From contig CAWGOF010000003.1 in NCBI GenBank assembly GCA_963824225.1, positions 2,790,001 to 2,854,000 on the forward strand: DNA of 64,000 nt. Reading direction: 5' to 3'. The notes beneath the pieces were generated by a model. It did no database searches and was not told the origin of the DNA. It saw only the letters and a program-made list of their open reading frames with translations. The position numbers and the translations under genes are program-made. The stretch is from CAWGOF01 sp963824225 (GTDB taxonomy: Bacteria; Acidobacteriota; Polarisedimenticolia; Polarisedimenticolales; Polarisedimenticolaceae). Numbering within the stretch: position 1 is the first letter of the stretch; every line of letters begins with the position of its first letter. Below, piece by piece: positions 1 through 9,317 of the stretch.

Positions 1-1045
1 TCGATGTGGACCGATCGATCGAGGCGATGCCGAAGTAGCGCCGACACGCGGCGAGCTTGGCGGACCTGTGACGATTGCCGAGCAACCCGTAGTGGCGCAC
101 GCGTCGGAAGCCGCGCGGGAGAACGTGGAGCACGAAGCGTCCGAGCAGGTCTGCGGCGTGGAGTCGGAGGACCTTGCGCTTGCCGCCGTGTGCGTAGTCA
201 CGCCAACGGACCCCGATGATCCCCTCGTGCAACTCGAGCAATCGATCGTTGGTCAGCGCGACGCGGTGTGTGTAGCGAGCCAGGTAGTCCAGGACTTGGC
301 GTGGGCCACCGAAGGGCTTCTTGGCGTAGACGACCCAGTCGTGCTGCCAAAGCTGCTGGATGGAAACGCTGCGCGCGAGATCCGGAGAATCGCGGAGCGC
401 GTGGCGCAGAGCGTCAAGGTACTTGCCGCGAAACACGCGGGACAGGGCGTGGACCGGAAACAGGTAGCCCCCCGGCCGGCGGATCCACCGGCGTTGCGTC
501 GGGTCGAGACCACCCGCGGTGACGATGCAGTGCAGGTGGATGTGCAGGGAGAGATTCTGGCCCCAGGTGTGCAGGACGGCGACGATTCCGGGCTCGGCGC
601 CCAGATGCCGGCCGTCGCGTGCGAATGCAAGCAGCGTCGCTGCGGCGGTTTGAAACAGGAGCCCATAGACGAGTCGGGGACAGGCAAGAGCCAAGGCGTT
701 CAACTCGTGCGGCAGCGTGAAGACCACATGCACGTAGTCGACGGGCAACAACTCCTCGAGGCGCGCTTCGAGCCAGCGCTCCTTGGCCGTCGTCTGGCAC
801 TTCGGGCAGTGGCGGTTGCGACACGAGTGCCACAGGATGCGCTGGGCACCGCAGTTGGTGCAGACTTCGCGGCTGCCCCCGAGGGCCGGGGTACGACAGC
901 GCTCGATGGCGCGCAGGGCCGCAAGCTGCTCGCCGCTCAGGCGCCGGATAGAGCGTAGACGATCGCCGTAGCCACGGACGAGGTCGGCAAGCTCGAGTCG
1001 GCGCTGCGGCCGCCTGCGATGCGCGCAGGTCGGCTCGCCTGGCAA
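1..1045 (-). mobile_element. IS91-family HUH/Y2 transposase, C-terminus beyond window edge
   Basis: A single open minus-strand frame runs from just after the recombinase stop codon to the left edge, about 348 codons. It encodes the rolling-circle transposase of an IS91-like element. An N-terminal zinc finger is visible (HSCRNRHCPKCQ, about 820-790). It is followed by the HUH metal site in HIHLHCIVTAGG (near 535-570) and the paired catalytic tyrosines in YLARYTHR (near 265-290). The closing part continues in frame to base 1. The first possible start is TTG at 1045, three bases after the upstream stop, so translation is probably coupled to the recombinase. The element's downstream end lies outside the window. 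Family assignment is firm; the exact start is not. Confidence 0.9.
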
Positions 1046-1048
1046 CGG

Positions 1049-1897
1049 CTACGTCCGGGGAATCGTCTCGAGTAGATCGAGTGGCGACCGCAGGGTTGCC
1101 AGCCGCCCCTGGCTGAGATGGAAGTAGCGCATCGTCGTCGACACACAACGATGTCCCAGCAGACGCTGGATTGTGGGTACGTCCCCTCCCGCCTCGATCA
1201 GGTGGGTGGCGAAGGCGTGGCGCAGCGAGTGAATCCCGCCGCGCTTCGTGATCCCGGCCCGAAGCTTGGCCATCGTGAACACCTTCTGTGCAACCGTGAT
1301 GTCGATCGGTCGCCTGCCACTGCGGTTGGGAAACAGCCAATGGCGAGGCGGCTCGGTCTGCCACAACGCTTCGATCTGGCCGACGAGTCTCGCAGACAGC
1401 GGGACCACGCGGTCCTTCTTCCCCTTGCCCTGCTCGATGCGCAAAGTCATCCGCCCGCGGTCGACGTCGCTGACCTTCAGCCGCACGGCTTCGCTCACGC
1501 GCAAGCCCCCGGCATAGACCGTCGCCAACAACAACCGGTGCTTCGGGTTCGGCGGCGCCTCGATCAGCCGCGCTACCTCCTCACGGCTCAGGATCTCGGG
1601 CAGTCGCTGCGGTTGCTTGGCCGACGGAATCTCGAATGCAGCAACATCGCGCCCCAATGTCACGTGGTACAGAAAGCGGAACGCCTGCGCCGCGATGTTG
1701 CACGTGCTCCACGACAGCTTCTGCTGCGTCACCATGTGTGCCAGGTAGGCCTGCACCTGCTCCACCGTCAACGCATCCGGCGAACGACGGTAGTGCTTGG
1801 CCAACCGCCGCACGGCACCCAAGTAGGACTCGTGCGTGCTTGGAGAGAATCCCCGAACGGTCATAGCCTGAATCATCCGACGGCGCAGCTCGGTCAT
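1049..1897 (-). CDS. Tyrosine recombinase (phage integrase family) of the IS91-type element
   Basis: This 282-residue protein has an N-terminal SAM-like core-binding domain (about 1-90) and a C-terminal catalytic domain. The full active-site set is present: R133 in GGLRVSE, Lys in GKGKKDR (158-161), H223 and R226 in HSLRHAF, H249 in LLGH and nucleophile Y258 in TTMRYFH. GGAGGTG lies just upstream of the ATG. The stop codon is in the same frame as the transposase that follows after three bases, so the two form one transcription unit. Some IS91-like elements are known to carry such an integrase gene. Its role in their transposition is not established. Confidence 0.92.
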   Translation of the reverse strand: MTELRRRMIQAMTVRGFSPSTHESYLGAVRRLAKHYRRSPDALTVEQVQAYLAHMVTQQKLSWSTCNIAAQAFRFLYHVTLGRDVAAFEIPSAKQPQRLPEILSREEVARLIEAPPNPKHRLLLATVYAGGLRVSEAVRLKVSDVDRGRMTLRIEQGKGKKDRVVPLSARLVGQIEALWQTEPPRHWLFPNRSGRRPIDITVAQKVFTMAKLRAGITKRGGIHSLRHAFATHLIEAGGDVPTIQRLLGHRCVSTTMRYFHLSQGRLATLRSPLDLLETIPRT

Positions 1898-2349
1898 CGC
1901 ACACCTCCATCGAGCCTGAAGTGGGCTCGTGAGGTCGACGCTGCACCGGAACGAGATCGAAGGAAACCAGCAGTCTTGAACCCCGCCGCAGGCGGCTTAG
2001 TTCAACAAGATGTCTGCAGAACTGCGTAACCGGGTAACGTCCGCTTCTCCGTCACCCTCGGTCGGTGCGGGCGGAGCCGGGCGCCCCAGCGGTGCCCCCG
2101 GTCGTCGCTCTCTCCGTGACGAGAGATCCGGAGAGCCAGACGGGCCAACTTCGCCCGGTCAATTTCTCGTCGACGACCGGCCACGATGCGGAGAGCTTAC
2201 CTTCGTCGCGGCACCGGCGCGGAAGTCCGCGGAGTTTCGCGCGAGGCACGGGCCCTCGAAACCGGCTGGGCCGGGCCCGGCCGACGGCGTGGGCGAGCCG
2301 GTTGAGGATGCCCAGGCGTGCGCGGAGGCCTGTCGGTGAGCCAGTGGAA
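1898..2349. other. Non-coding flank of the mobile element
   Basis: This 450-base stretch between the recombinase start and the kelch remnant holds no convincing gene. Open frames here have no recognisable domain. It probably contains the upstream terminus of the IS91-type element, because the secreted-protein remnant loses sense near 2350. IS91-type elements lack classical inverted repeats, so the boundary cannot be fixed by eye. A short palindromic run, CCGCCGCAGGCGG, sits near 1983-1995. Confidence 0.4.
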
Positions 2350-2740
2350 CCTGGGCTATTTCGGACGGCGGGTGGAACGCCGAGGCGTTGTCCGGCACGC
2401 AGTCGTCGGCGTCAGCAACCCCGTCGGAATCGGTATCCGGCGCGGCGAGATACACACCGCCGCTGCGCAGCCCTGGCCCACCGCCGCTGAACGGCCGCCC
2501 ACCCCAGAGGATCATCGCCTCTCCGCTCCATACAGCGGTGTGGTGATGGCGTGCCCGCGGCGCATCGTCCACCGACAACGCGGTCCACGTGCGAGGGACG
2601 GGATCGTAGCGGCCTCCGTCGCCGAGACTGTCATTATCGGAGCCGCCCGCCCAGATGATCATCTCGTCGCCGGTCCATACCGCGGTGTGCTCGCGCCTGC
2701 CCGCTGGAGCCCCAACGCTTCCCGCGAGAGACCAGGAATC
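2350..2740 (-). pseudogene. Remnant of a kelch-repeat / thrombospondin type 3 secreted protein
   Basis: About 130 codons on the minus strand show two kelch-like repeats (HTAVWTGDEMIIWAGG and HTAVWSGEAMILWGG). They are followed by one calcium-binding thrombospondin type 3 repeat, DTDSDGVADADDC. Such proteins are normally several hundred residues long with a signal peptide. Here there is no start or signal sequence upstream (above 2740), and the sense is lost after the TSP3 unit near 2350. This is an internal fragment, probably left when the adjacent mobile element inserted or rearranged the locus. It lies head to head with another fragment on the plus strand. Confidence 0.6.
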
Positions 2741-2865
2741 ACTCGTTTCCCGCTCCCGGAAGCGGGAAGTTCTACCTCGTGCGCGGCAGGAACACGTGCG
2801 GAACCGGTGGTTACGGCGTGGATTCGTCGGGGAATCCGCTGCCGTCGGGGCAGGCGACGCATTAG
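2741..2865 (+). pseudogene. Orphan C-terminal fragment of a secreted repeat protein
   Basis: Plus-strand codons here read HSFPAPGSGKFYLVRGRN, then a Cys-Gly-Thr-Gly turn and a stop (TAG, 2863-2865). The PGSG-[FY]-YLVR-x-N-x-CG-x-G pattern is, from recall, the typical last 40 residues of large secreted proteins with kelch or TSP3 modules. Nothing upstream on this strand continues the domain. The perfect 8-bp inverted repeat at 2747-2768 lies inside the codons for this motif. The partial gene at the right window edge ends in a similar way (WWLIVANDD). Confidence 0.45.
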
Positions 2866-2912
2866 CGATCGGGCCGTGCATCGTCGCTAATCCCACCAGA
2901 GGAACTCACGGT

Positions 2913-4931
2913 ATGCGCATGGGTTGCATTGGGCTAGCGAGCGCAGCGGTCTTGTTGACGGGATGCGCACCGGGGCGTCAGTCCGCTATGGCGCCGGCTG
3001 ACGCGGTTCGACCCGCTCCGCTTGTCTCGAGCGTCGGCGAAACGCCGCAGGCCGATACGCCTCAGGCGCTGTCGAACGGGACGCGGTTCGTGGCGCCGAG
3101 AGGGTGGTCGATCCGAAGCGAAGGCGCCGCCGTCATCCTCGGCGCTCCCGAGCGGGATTCGCACATCGTGGTCGTGGCCGGCGGGGTCGGCGACGCCGAT
3201 GCAGCCGTCGCCGCGGCCTGGGCGATCTACCGGCCCGGCTTCTCGGAGGTAGCGCAGATCGCGGAACGACCGGCGCGCGAGGGCTGGGATCAAGCCGTTC
3301 TATATCGATACGAAGGTCGGGCCGGCGAGGCGCGCGACGTCTCCGCGCTCGCCTTGCGCAAGGGCGAGCGCTGGACGATCGTGATCCGCGACCTCACGGA
3401 CGCTGTCACCGAGCGGCGGGACGCCCAGCTCGAGGTGATATTCAACTCGCTCTTGCCGGAAGGCTATGAGCGCGAAACCTTCGCCGGGCAGCCAGCGCGC
3501 CGCCTCGATGCGGCGCGCATCGCCGACCTGACCGCGCTGATCGACACTGCGCGCGCGGAGTTCGACATTCCCGGCGTTGCGCTCGGAGTGATTCAGGACG
3601 GCGAGGTCGTGTTCGAGGGCGGTTTCGGCGTCCGCGAGCTTGGTCGTCCAGAGCAGGTCGACGCCGACACGCTGTTCAACGTTGCTTCCAACGGCAAGGC
3701 GTTGACCACGCTGATGCTGGCCAAGCTGGTCGAGGCGGAGCGCTTCGACTGGCACACGCCCGTGGTGTCGATCTGGCCGGAATTCCGGCTCGGCGATCAC
3801 GAAACCACCCGGCGGGTGCAGGTGCGGCACTTGCTCTGCGCCTGTACGGGCATGCCGCGGCAGGACTATGAATGGTTGTTCGAAGGCGAGAACTCGACCG
3901 CCGGGTCGATGATGCGACTGCTGTTCACCGCGCAGCCCACCAGCGAACTCGGCGACCTCTACCAGTACTCCAACCTGATGGCTGCGGCGGCCGGATTTCT
4001 CGGCGGGCATGTCCTCGATCCGGGGCGCGAGCTGGGCGCCGCGTATGACGCAGCGATGCAGCGGCTGGTTTTCGATCCGCTCGACATGAGCGCGACGACC
4101 GCCGATTTCGGCCGGGCGCTGGCCGGCAATCACGCGGCGGGACACGCCTTGGATGTGGACGGCAACGTGCGCGTCGCCAGTCAGGGCCTCAACCGCATGG
4201 CGATCTCGACGCGGCCCTCCGGCAACCATTGGAGCAATGTGCGCGACATGCTGCGCTATGTGCGGATGGAGCTCGATGGAGGGCTGCTGCCCGACGGCGG
4301 GCGCTACATCCGAGAGAACGTGCTGCTGGCCCGGCGCGAGCCGCAGGTGACGGAGGGCCTCAATGAATACTATGGCATGGGGCTGAAGATCGATCGCCAA
4401 TGGGGCGTGCCGGTCATTCACCATGGCGGCACGGCGAGCGGCTATCGATCGGACATGATCTGGCTGCCGGATCACCGCGTCGGCGCGGTCATCCTGATCA
4501 ATTCGGATACCGGGTCGCTGCTGCGCTCGGCGTTCCGCCGCCGACTGCTCGAAGTGTTGTTCGACGGCCAGCCGATCGCGGCGGTACAACTAGGCTCCTA
4601 CGCGCAGAGAGCGCGCACGGCCATCGCCGAGCAACGCCAGCAGTTCACCGTGCCTGCCGATCCGGATGCAGCGGCGCGGCTTGCGCCCCGCTACGCCAGC
4701 GCCAAGCTGGGTGGGCTGGGGGTGCGTAGGAAGGGCGACGCGACCTGGTTCGATTTCGGCGGCTGGAGCAGCGAGGTGGCGACTCGGCGAGGTCAGGATG
4801 GCGGCGTGACGTTTGTCACCGTCTCGCCTGGCGTGGATGGCTTCGAGTTTACTGTCGGCGACCGTGGCGGCGAGCGCCGCCTCATCACTCGCGACGCCCA
4901 GCACGAATATGTCTTCGGCGAGGAGAGATAG
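2913..4931 (+). CDS. Serine beta-lactamase-like (class C / PBP fold) lipoprotein
   Basis: A 672-residue secreted serine hydrolase. The ATG at 2913 is chosen because AGAGGA precedes it and because it opens a lipoprotein signal peptide with lipobox LLTGC. Residues of about 40-190 form an extra N-terminal domain. The catalytic domain follows, with the SxxK motif (S259-NG-K262), the YxN motif (Y352-S-N) and the HxG-type motif HHGG near residue 504. About 100 C-terminal residues resemble the beta-barrel extension of such hydrolases. The fold covers D-aminopeptidases, esterases and beta-lactamases, so the substrate is open. Codon choice looks less GC-biased than in its neighbours, and it lies beside a mobile element, so transfer is possible. 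Confidence 0.85.
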   Translation: MRMGCIGLASAAVLLTGCAPGRQSAMAPADAVRPAPLVSSVGETPQADTPQALSNGTRFVAPRGWSIRSEGAAVILGAPERDSHIVVVAGGVGDADAAVAAAWAIYRPGFSEVAQIAERPAREGWDQAVLYRYEGRAGEARDVSALALRKGERWTIVIRDLTDAVTERRDAQLEVIFNSLLPEGYERETFAGQPARRLDAARIADLTALIDTARAEFDIPGVALGVIQDGEVVFEGGFGVRELGRPEQVDADTLFNVASNGKALTTLMLAKLVEAERFDWHTPVVSIWPEFRLGDHETTRRVQVRHLLCACTGMPRQDYEWLFEGENSTAGSMMRLLFTAQPTSELGDLYQYSNLMAAAAGFLGGHVLDPGRELGAAYDAAMQRLVFDPLDMSATTADFGRALAGNHAAGHALDVDGNVRVASQGLNRMAISTRPSGNHWSNVRDMLRYVRMELDGGLLPDGGRYIRENVLLARREPQVTEGLNEYYGMGLKIDRQWGVPVIHHGGTASGYRSDMIWLPDHRVGAVILINSDTGSLLRSAFRRRLLEVLFDGQPIAAVQLGSYAQRARTAIAEQRQQFTVPADPDAAARLAPRYASAKLGGLGVRRKGDATWFDFGGWSSEVATRRGQDGGVTFVTVSPGVDGFEFTVGDRGGERRLITRDAQHEYVFGEER

Positions 4932-4934
4932 GCC

Positions 4935-6563
4935 CTACCCCTGCATGAACAGATAGCGAAAATCCGTCGGCGGGACGAAGGTCTCTTTGACCGAGCGCGG
5001 GCTGACCCAGCGGATCAGGTTGAGATAGCTGCCGGCCTTGTCGTTCGTGCCCGAGGCTCGGGCGCCGCCGAACGGCTGCTGGCCCACGACTGCGCCGGTC
5101 GGCTTGTCGTTGATGTAGAAGTTGCCCGCAGCGTTGACGAGCAGCTCCGCCATCCGGGCGATCTCCTTGCGGTCCTGCGCGAAGATCGCGCCGGTCAACG
5201 CATAGTCCGAGCCCTTGTCGCACAGGCCCAGCGTCTCGTCGAGCTTCGCATCCTCGTACACGTAGATCGTCAGCACGGGGCCGAAGATCTCCTCGCGCAT
5301 GAGCTTGAAGTCCGGGGTCTTGGCCACGACGACGGTCGGATCGATGAACCAGCCCTTGCTGTCGTCGCAGTTGCCGCCGAACGGGATCGTCGCGTCGGAC
5401 GACTTCTTCGCGTGGTCGATGTAGCCCTTGATCGACTCGAACGCGCCCTTGTCGATCACGGCGCCCATGAAGTTCGTGAACTCGCGCGGGTCGCCGACCT
5501 TGACGTTGCTCAACGTCTCGCCGAGCAGCTCCTCGGTCTTCTTCCACAGCGAGCGCGGGATGTAGGCTCTTGATGCCGCCGAGCACTTCTGGCCCTGGAA
5601 CTCGAACGCCCCGCGAACGAGCGCGGTGACGAGCGCCGGGACACTGGCCGACGGGTGGGCGAACACGAAATCCTTGCCGCCCGTCTCGCCCACGATGCGC
5701 GGGTAATACTTGTACTCGCCGATGTTCTTGCCGATCGTCGACCACATGCCCTTGAACACGTCGGTCGAGCCGGTGAAGTGGATCCCGGCGAGGTCGCTGC
5801 TCTTCAGCACGGGGTCCCCGACCTCCGCGCCCGAGCCCGCGACCAGGTTGATCACGCCCGGCGGCAGGCCGGCCTCTTCCAGCAGCTCCATGATGTAGTG
5901 CGCGGAGAAGATCGACGACGATGCGGGCTTCCACACCACGACGTTGCCCATCAGGGCCGGCGCCGTGGGCAGGTTGCCGGCGATGCTCGTGAAGTTGAAC
6001 GGCGTGACGGCGAACACGAAGCCCTCGAGCGGCCGGTGCTCCATGTAGTTCCAGCACCCGGGCGAAGAGCTGGGTTGCTCCTCGTAGATCTGCCGCATGT
6101 AGGCCACGTTGAACCGATAGAAGTCGATCAGCTCGCACGCCGCGTCGATCTCGGCCTGGTGCACCGTCTTCGACTGGCCGAGCATCGTCGACCCGTTGAG
6201 CAGCTTTCTGTGCGGTCCGGCGAGGAGGTCCGCGGCCTTGAGGAAGATCGCCGCGCGGTGCTGCCACGGCATGCGCGCCCAGTCGTGACGCGCCTCGAGC
6301 GCGGCCTGGATCGCGCGATCGACCTCCGGCGCGCCGCACTTGTGCCACTGGGCCAGCACGTGCCGGTGATCGTGCGGCATCGTGTTCTTCGCGACCTTGC
6401 CCGTCGTCACACGCTTGCCGCCGATGCGGGCCGGGATCTCGATCGATTCGCTCGACATGCGATCGAGCTCGCTCGTGATCGCTCGGCGCTCGGGTGTTCC
6501 CGGTGCGTAGCTCAGCACGGGCTCGTTCTGCGGAACGGGGACGCTCAGGATTCCGTTGGCCAT
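4935..6563 (-). CDS. pruA: L-glutamate gamma-semialdehyde (1-pyrroline-5-carboxylate) dehydrogenase
   Basis: This 542-residue aldehyde dehydrogenase catalyses the second step of proline breakdown, oxidising glutamate semialdehyde to glutamate with NAD+. Length and N-terminal features (RIGGKRVTTGKVAKN, MPHDHRHVLAQW) match the stand-alone P5CDH (ALDH4-like) type and not the PutA fusion. The catalytic cysteine is C327 in FEFQGQKCSAAS. The general-base glutamate is in IVGETGGKD near residue 292. The start at 6563 is preferred over the in-frame ATG at 6596 because AAGGAG sits eight bases upstream. No proline dehydrogenase gene is nearby. It converges on the lipoprotein gene with three bases between the stops. 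Confidence 0.95.
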   Translation of the reverse strand: MANGILSVPVPQNEPVLSYAPGTPERRAITSELDRMSSESIEIPARIGGKRVTTGKVAKNTMPHDHRHVLAQWHKCGAPEVDRAIQAALEARHDWARMPWQHRAAIFLKAADLLAGPHRKLLNGSTMLGQSKTVHQAEIDAACELIDFYRFNVAYMRQIYEEQPSSSPGCWNYMEHRPLEGFVFAVTPFNFTSIAGNLPTAPALMGNVVVWKPASSSIFSAHYIMELLEEAGLPPGVINLVAGSGAEVGDPVLKSSDLAGIHFTGSTDVFKGMWSTIGKNIGEYKYYPRIVGETGGKDFVFAHPSASVPALVTALVRGAFEFQGQKCSAASRAYIPRSLWKKTEELLGETLSNVKVGDPREFTNFMGAVIDKGAFESIKGYIDHAKKSSDATIPFGGNCDDSKGWFIDPTVVVAKTPDFKLMREEIFGPVLTIYVYEDAKLDETLGLCDKGSDYALTGAIFAQDRKEIARMAELLVNAAGNFYINDKPTGAVVGQQPFGGARASGTNDKAGSYLNLIRWVSPRSVKETFVPPTDFRYLFMQG

Positions 6564-6626
6564 GGGGGACGCTCCTTCGACCGGCGCCGGCTGCATTCTA
6601 GCAGCGGCGTTGGAGCGCGGACGCCC

Positions 6627-6872
6627 CTACTCGACCTCGCCGAGCACGTCGCTGACCTGTCGCTTGTGCTCGTCGGTGTTGCGCTGCGTCTCCTGCAGGT
6701 TGGGCATCTCCCCTGGCTCGTTGACGTACCGCGGGTCCGTGATCGCCGGCTGGGTCACCGCCTGCGCCTCGGGGGCGACGGCGAGCCACGATCGGGCGAC
6801 GAGCAGCAGCACGATCGCCATCACGACCACGAGCATCACCATGCCGAAACCGCTGCCCCGACGGCCACTCAT
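6627..6872 (-). CDS. Small single-pass membrane protein, unknown function
   Basis: An 81-residue product with a short basic N-terminus (MSGRRGSG), one strongly hydrophobic segment (about residues 10-34) and a charged, Gln/Glu-rich tail predicted to lie outside the membrane. No known domain is evident. The ATG at 6872 lacks a strong ribosome-binding site. It lies upstream of pruA on the same strand and diverges from the CAP-domain gene. The membrane segment supports it as a real gene, but the evidence is modest. Confidence 0.5.
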   Translation of the reverse strand: MSGRRGSGFGMVMLVVVMAIVLLLVARSWLAVAPEAQAVTQPAITDPRYVNEPGEMPNLQETQRNTDEHKRQVSDVLGEVE

Positions 6873-6950
6873 GCGGGGAATTTGGGGCCCGCGGCGGGCC
6901 GAGACAACGTGGCCCTGGCACGGCGGGGAAACAGGGGCGATCTTCTCCCC

Positions 6951-7895
6951 ATGCGGCGGAGACAGCCTGCGGTCCTCGTCTTCGGGTGGGGCTTGCTCGT
7001 CTCGGCGAGCGGTGCGTTTGCCGACGACGTGGCGCAGCGCGTTTTCGCGGCGCTCAACTCGTCCCGCGAAGACGCGGCGTCCCCGCCGCTCGTCCGCCGC
7101 GCCGAGCTCGACGCGCTGGCCGCGACGCGCGCGGAGCGCGTCGCCGACCTGCCGCAGCTCGAGCGGCTCCGCGATTCCACGCCGCTCGCCGTCGACCTGC
7201 CGCGTGACGGCGCCGTCTGGTTCCGCAAGCTCGTGGCGCACACGGAGATGGTGCGCGGCTACGAGCGACCGGAGGACGGGCTCGTGGCGAGCTGGCGCAG
7301 CGCGACCTCGGCGTGGGAGCAGGCGCTCGCGCCGCAGTTCGATGCGATCGGCGTCGCGGTGCGTCGCGCCGCCGATGGCTGGGTCGTTCTCGTCGTCGCC
7401 ATGGCCGACGAGCTACCCGCGCCGCCCGAGCCGCGGGCGCTCGAGCGTGCGGTCCTCGCCGTGGTCAACCGCGAGCGCCGAGCCCACGACCTCGCCGAGC
7501 TGAGTGCCTCCTCCGCGCTCGCCGACGTCGCGCGCCAGCACAGCGAGGACATGGCCGCACGGGGCTACGTGTCCCACGTGAACCCCGAGGGTCTCGGTCC
7601 GGCGGACCGTGTGCAGCACGCGGGCATCGCCTACGTGCGCCTGTCCGAGAACATTCACTGGGGCCAGCACGAGCCCGGCGATCCGGCGGAAGCCGCGGTC
7701 CGCGCGTGGCTCGAGAGCCCGAGTCACAGACGAGCGCTGCTCGATCCGGACGTGCGCGAGACGGGCATCGGTGCGGCGGTACGCCGGGCTGGATCGATCC
7801 ACCTGACGCAGCTCTACCTGCGCGGGCCGGCAGCGGAGGCTACTCTCCCGGCTGCTCGAGACGGGGAAGCGGCGTCTCGGCATCGGCCAGGCTGA
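6951..7895 (+). CDS. Secreted CAP (SCP/PR-1-like) domain protein
   Basis: A 314-residue protein with an N-terminal signal peptide ending near FADD. The C-terminal half (about 160-290) is a clear CAP domain: VNRERRAHDLAEL, HSEDMAARGYVSHVNPEG, SENIHWG and SPSHRRALLDPDVRETGIG. The first half (about 25-140) looks like a diverged second CAP-like unit, with a similar order of short motifs but without the His/Glu set. Bacterial CAP proteins are extracellular and of mostly unknown activity. The last 56 bases overlap the end of the convergent M28 peptidase gene. Confidence 0.8.
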   Translation: MRRRQPAVLVFGWGLLVSASGAFADDVAQRVFAALNSSREDAASPPLVRRAELDALAATRAERVADLPQLERLRDSTPLAVDLPRDGAVWFRKLVAHTEMVRGYERPEDGLVASWRSATSAWEQALAPQFDAIGVAVRRAADGWVVLVVAMADELPAPPEPRALERAVLAVVNRERRAHDLAELSASSALADVARQHSEDMAARGYVSHVNPEGLGPADRVQHAGIAYVRLSENIHWGQHEPGDPAEAAVRAWLESPSHRRALLDPDVRETGIGAAVRRAGSIHLTQLYLRGPAAEATLPAARDGEAASRHRPG

Positions 7896-9249
7896 ACGCG
7901 AGGTACGCGAGCGCGGCGACGTTCTTGTCGAGCGCGGTCCGATCGACCTTGTCCAGCGTGTCCGCTTCTGTGTGGTGGTAATCGAAGTAGTAGGTCGAAT
8001 CGGGCATGTGACCGAGAAGCGGCACGCCGTGCTTCCTCATCGGCCCGATGTCCGCGCCGCCGCCGCGCGGGAACACGTCGCGAATGCCCACCTCCGCGAG
8101 CTTGGCGGCGATCTCCTTGACCTGTTCGACGCCGCCCTCGCCGGCCGACACGCCGAACGCGACGGGTGGGGCACCCCCCGCGTCGGTCTCGATCGCCGCG
8201 ACGTGGAGCGGCATCTCTTTCACGTGCCGCTCGGCATAGTCGCGCCCGCCGCGGAGGCCGTTCTCCTCGTTCGTGAACAGCACCGCCCGGAGCGTGCGGC
8301 GCGGCGTCAGACCGAGCTTGCGCACGAGGCGCATTGTCTCGAGGACCATGGCGCAGCCCGCGCCGTCGTCCGAGGCGCCGGTCCCGACGTCCCATGAGTC
8401 GAGATGGGCGCCGATCACCACGATCTCGTCGGGCTTCTCGCGGCCGCGGATCTCGGCCAGCACGTTGGCCGACTTGGCATCGGGGAGCGTCTCGCAACCG
8501 AGCTCGAGCTGGACCCGCACCGTCTCGCCCGCGGCGATCAGCCGGCCGATCAACAGCGCGTCCTCGGCCGAGACCGCCGCGGCCGGGATCTTCGGGACGT
8601 CGTCGGGGAACCTCGTCGCGCCGGTGTGGGGCAGCCGAAACGTCGCCGTGCCGAGCGAGCGCACGAGAGCGGCGATCGCCCCGAGCTTCGCGGCTTCGGC
8701 CGGCCCGTCGCCGCGCAGCGGAGACAGCGCACCGTACCCGTTCTCGGCGTTGAACCCGCGCTGCATCTCGCGGCTGAACAGCACGATCTTGCCCCGCGCG
8801 CGCTCGCCGAGGACGCGCAGCGCGTCGAGGCTGTCGACCTCGACGACCTCGCCCGTGATCCCGCCGGGCGGCGTGCCGACGCTTCCGCCGAGCGCCAGGA
8901 TCGCCAGACGGTGCTCGGTCGGCGCGACGATGCGTGCGGCCTCGTGTCCGCGGACCCAGTGCGGGACGCGGACCTCCTCGGTCCACACGTGTTCGATGCC
9001 GTCGCGCTTGAGCTGCTCCACGGACCAGGCGATCGCGCGGTCGAGGCTCGTCGAGCCGCTCAACCGATGCCCGATGCGGTCGGTCAGCCAGGCCAGCTTG
9101 TCGTACGCTCGGCTGTCGGTCCTCGCGGCTTCGAGGATTCGGTCCCGGGGGTCCTGACCTTCCGGCGGCCCGCCGATCGAGGGTCCGGCCGAGACGCCCA
9201 GCGCGACGACAACGAGGGCGGTGCGGGCCTGCAACAAGAAAGAGACCAT
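7840..9249 (-). CDS. Secreted M28-family zinc metallopeptidase (carboxypeptidase Q-like)
   Basis: A 469-residue protein with a signal peptide, a PA-like insert (about 105-250) and an M28 catalytic domain. The paired-zinc ligands are visible: H282 in GAHLDSW, D294/D295 in GASDDGAG, the Glu pair in TNEENG (328-329), D356 in ETDAGG and a His in YFDYHHTEAD. Order and length match plasma glutamate carboxypeptidase-like enzymes, which trim N-terminal residues or dipeptides outside the cytoplasm. It converges on, and overlaps, the CAP gene. Confidence 0.92.
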   Translation of the reverse strand: MVSFLLQARTALVVVALGVSAGPSIGGPPEGQDPRDRILEAARTDSRAYDKLAWLTDRIGHRLSGSTSLDRAIAWSVEQLKRDGIEHVWTEEVRVPHWVRGHEAARIVAPTEHRLAILALGGSVGTPPGGITGEVVEVDSLDALRVLGERARGKIVLFSREMQRGFNAENGYGALSPLRGDGPAEAAKLGAIAALVRSLGTATFRLPHTGATRFPDDVPKIPAAAVSAEDALLIGRLIAAGETVRVQLELGCETLPDAKSANVLAEIRGREKPDEIVVIGAHLDSWDVGTGASDDGAGCAMVLETMRLVRKLGLTPRRTLRAVLFTNEENGLRGGRDYAERHVKEMPLHVAAIETDAGGAPPVAFGVSAGEGGVEQVKEIAAKLAEVGIRDVFPRGGGADIGPMRKHGVPLLGHMPDSTYYFDYHHTEADTLDKVDRTALDKNVAALAYLAFSLADAETPLPRLEQPGE

Positions 9250-9317
9250 GGGCCGCCGATTATAGACGCCGTCCGGCGACGGGGTCGGGCAAACTACGCC
9301 TCGAGGGGGAGCGATCG

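Noticed and set aside
2747..2768. Perfect 8-bp inverted repeat as an insertion end, terminator or integron-like site
   Set aside because: It lies within codons for a recurrent PGSGKFYLV protein motif and has no T-run, so coding constraint explains it.
5655..7895. A single 746-codon plus-strand gene leading into the CAP protein
   Set aside because: The first 430 codons are antisense to pruA and lack domains. The signal peptide at 6951 marks the true start.
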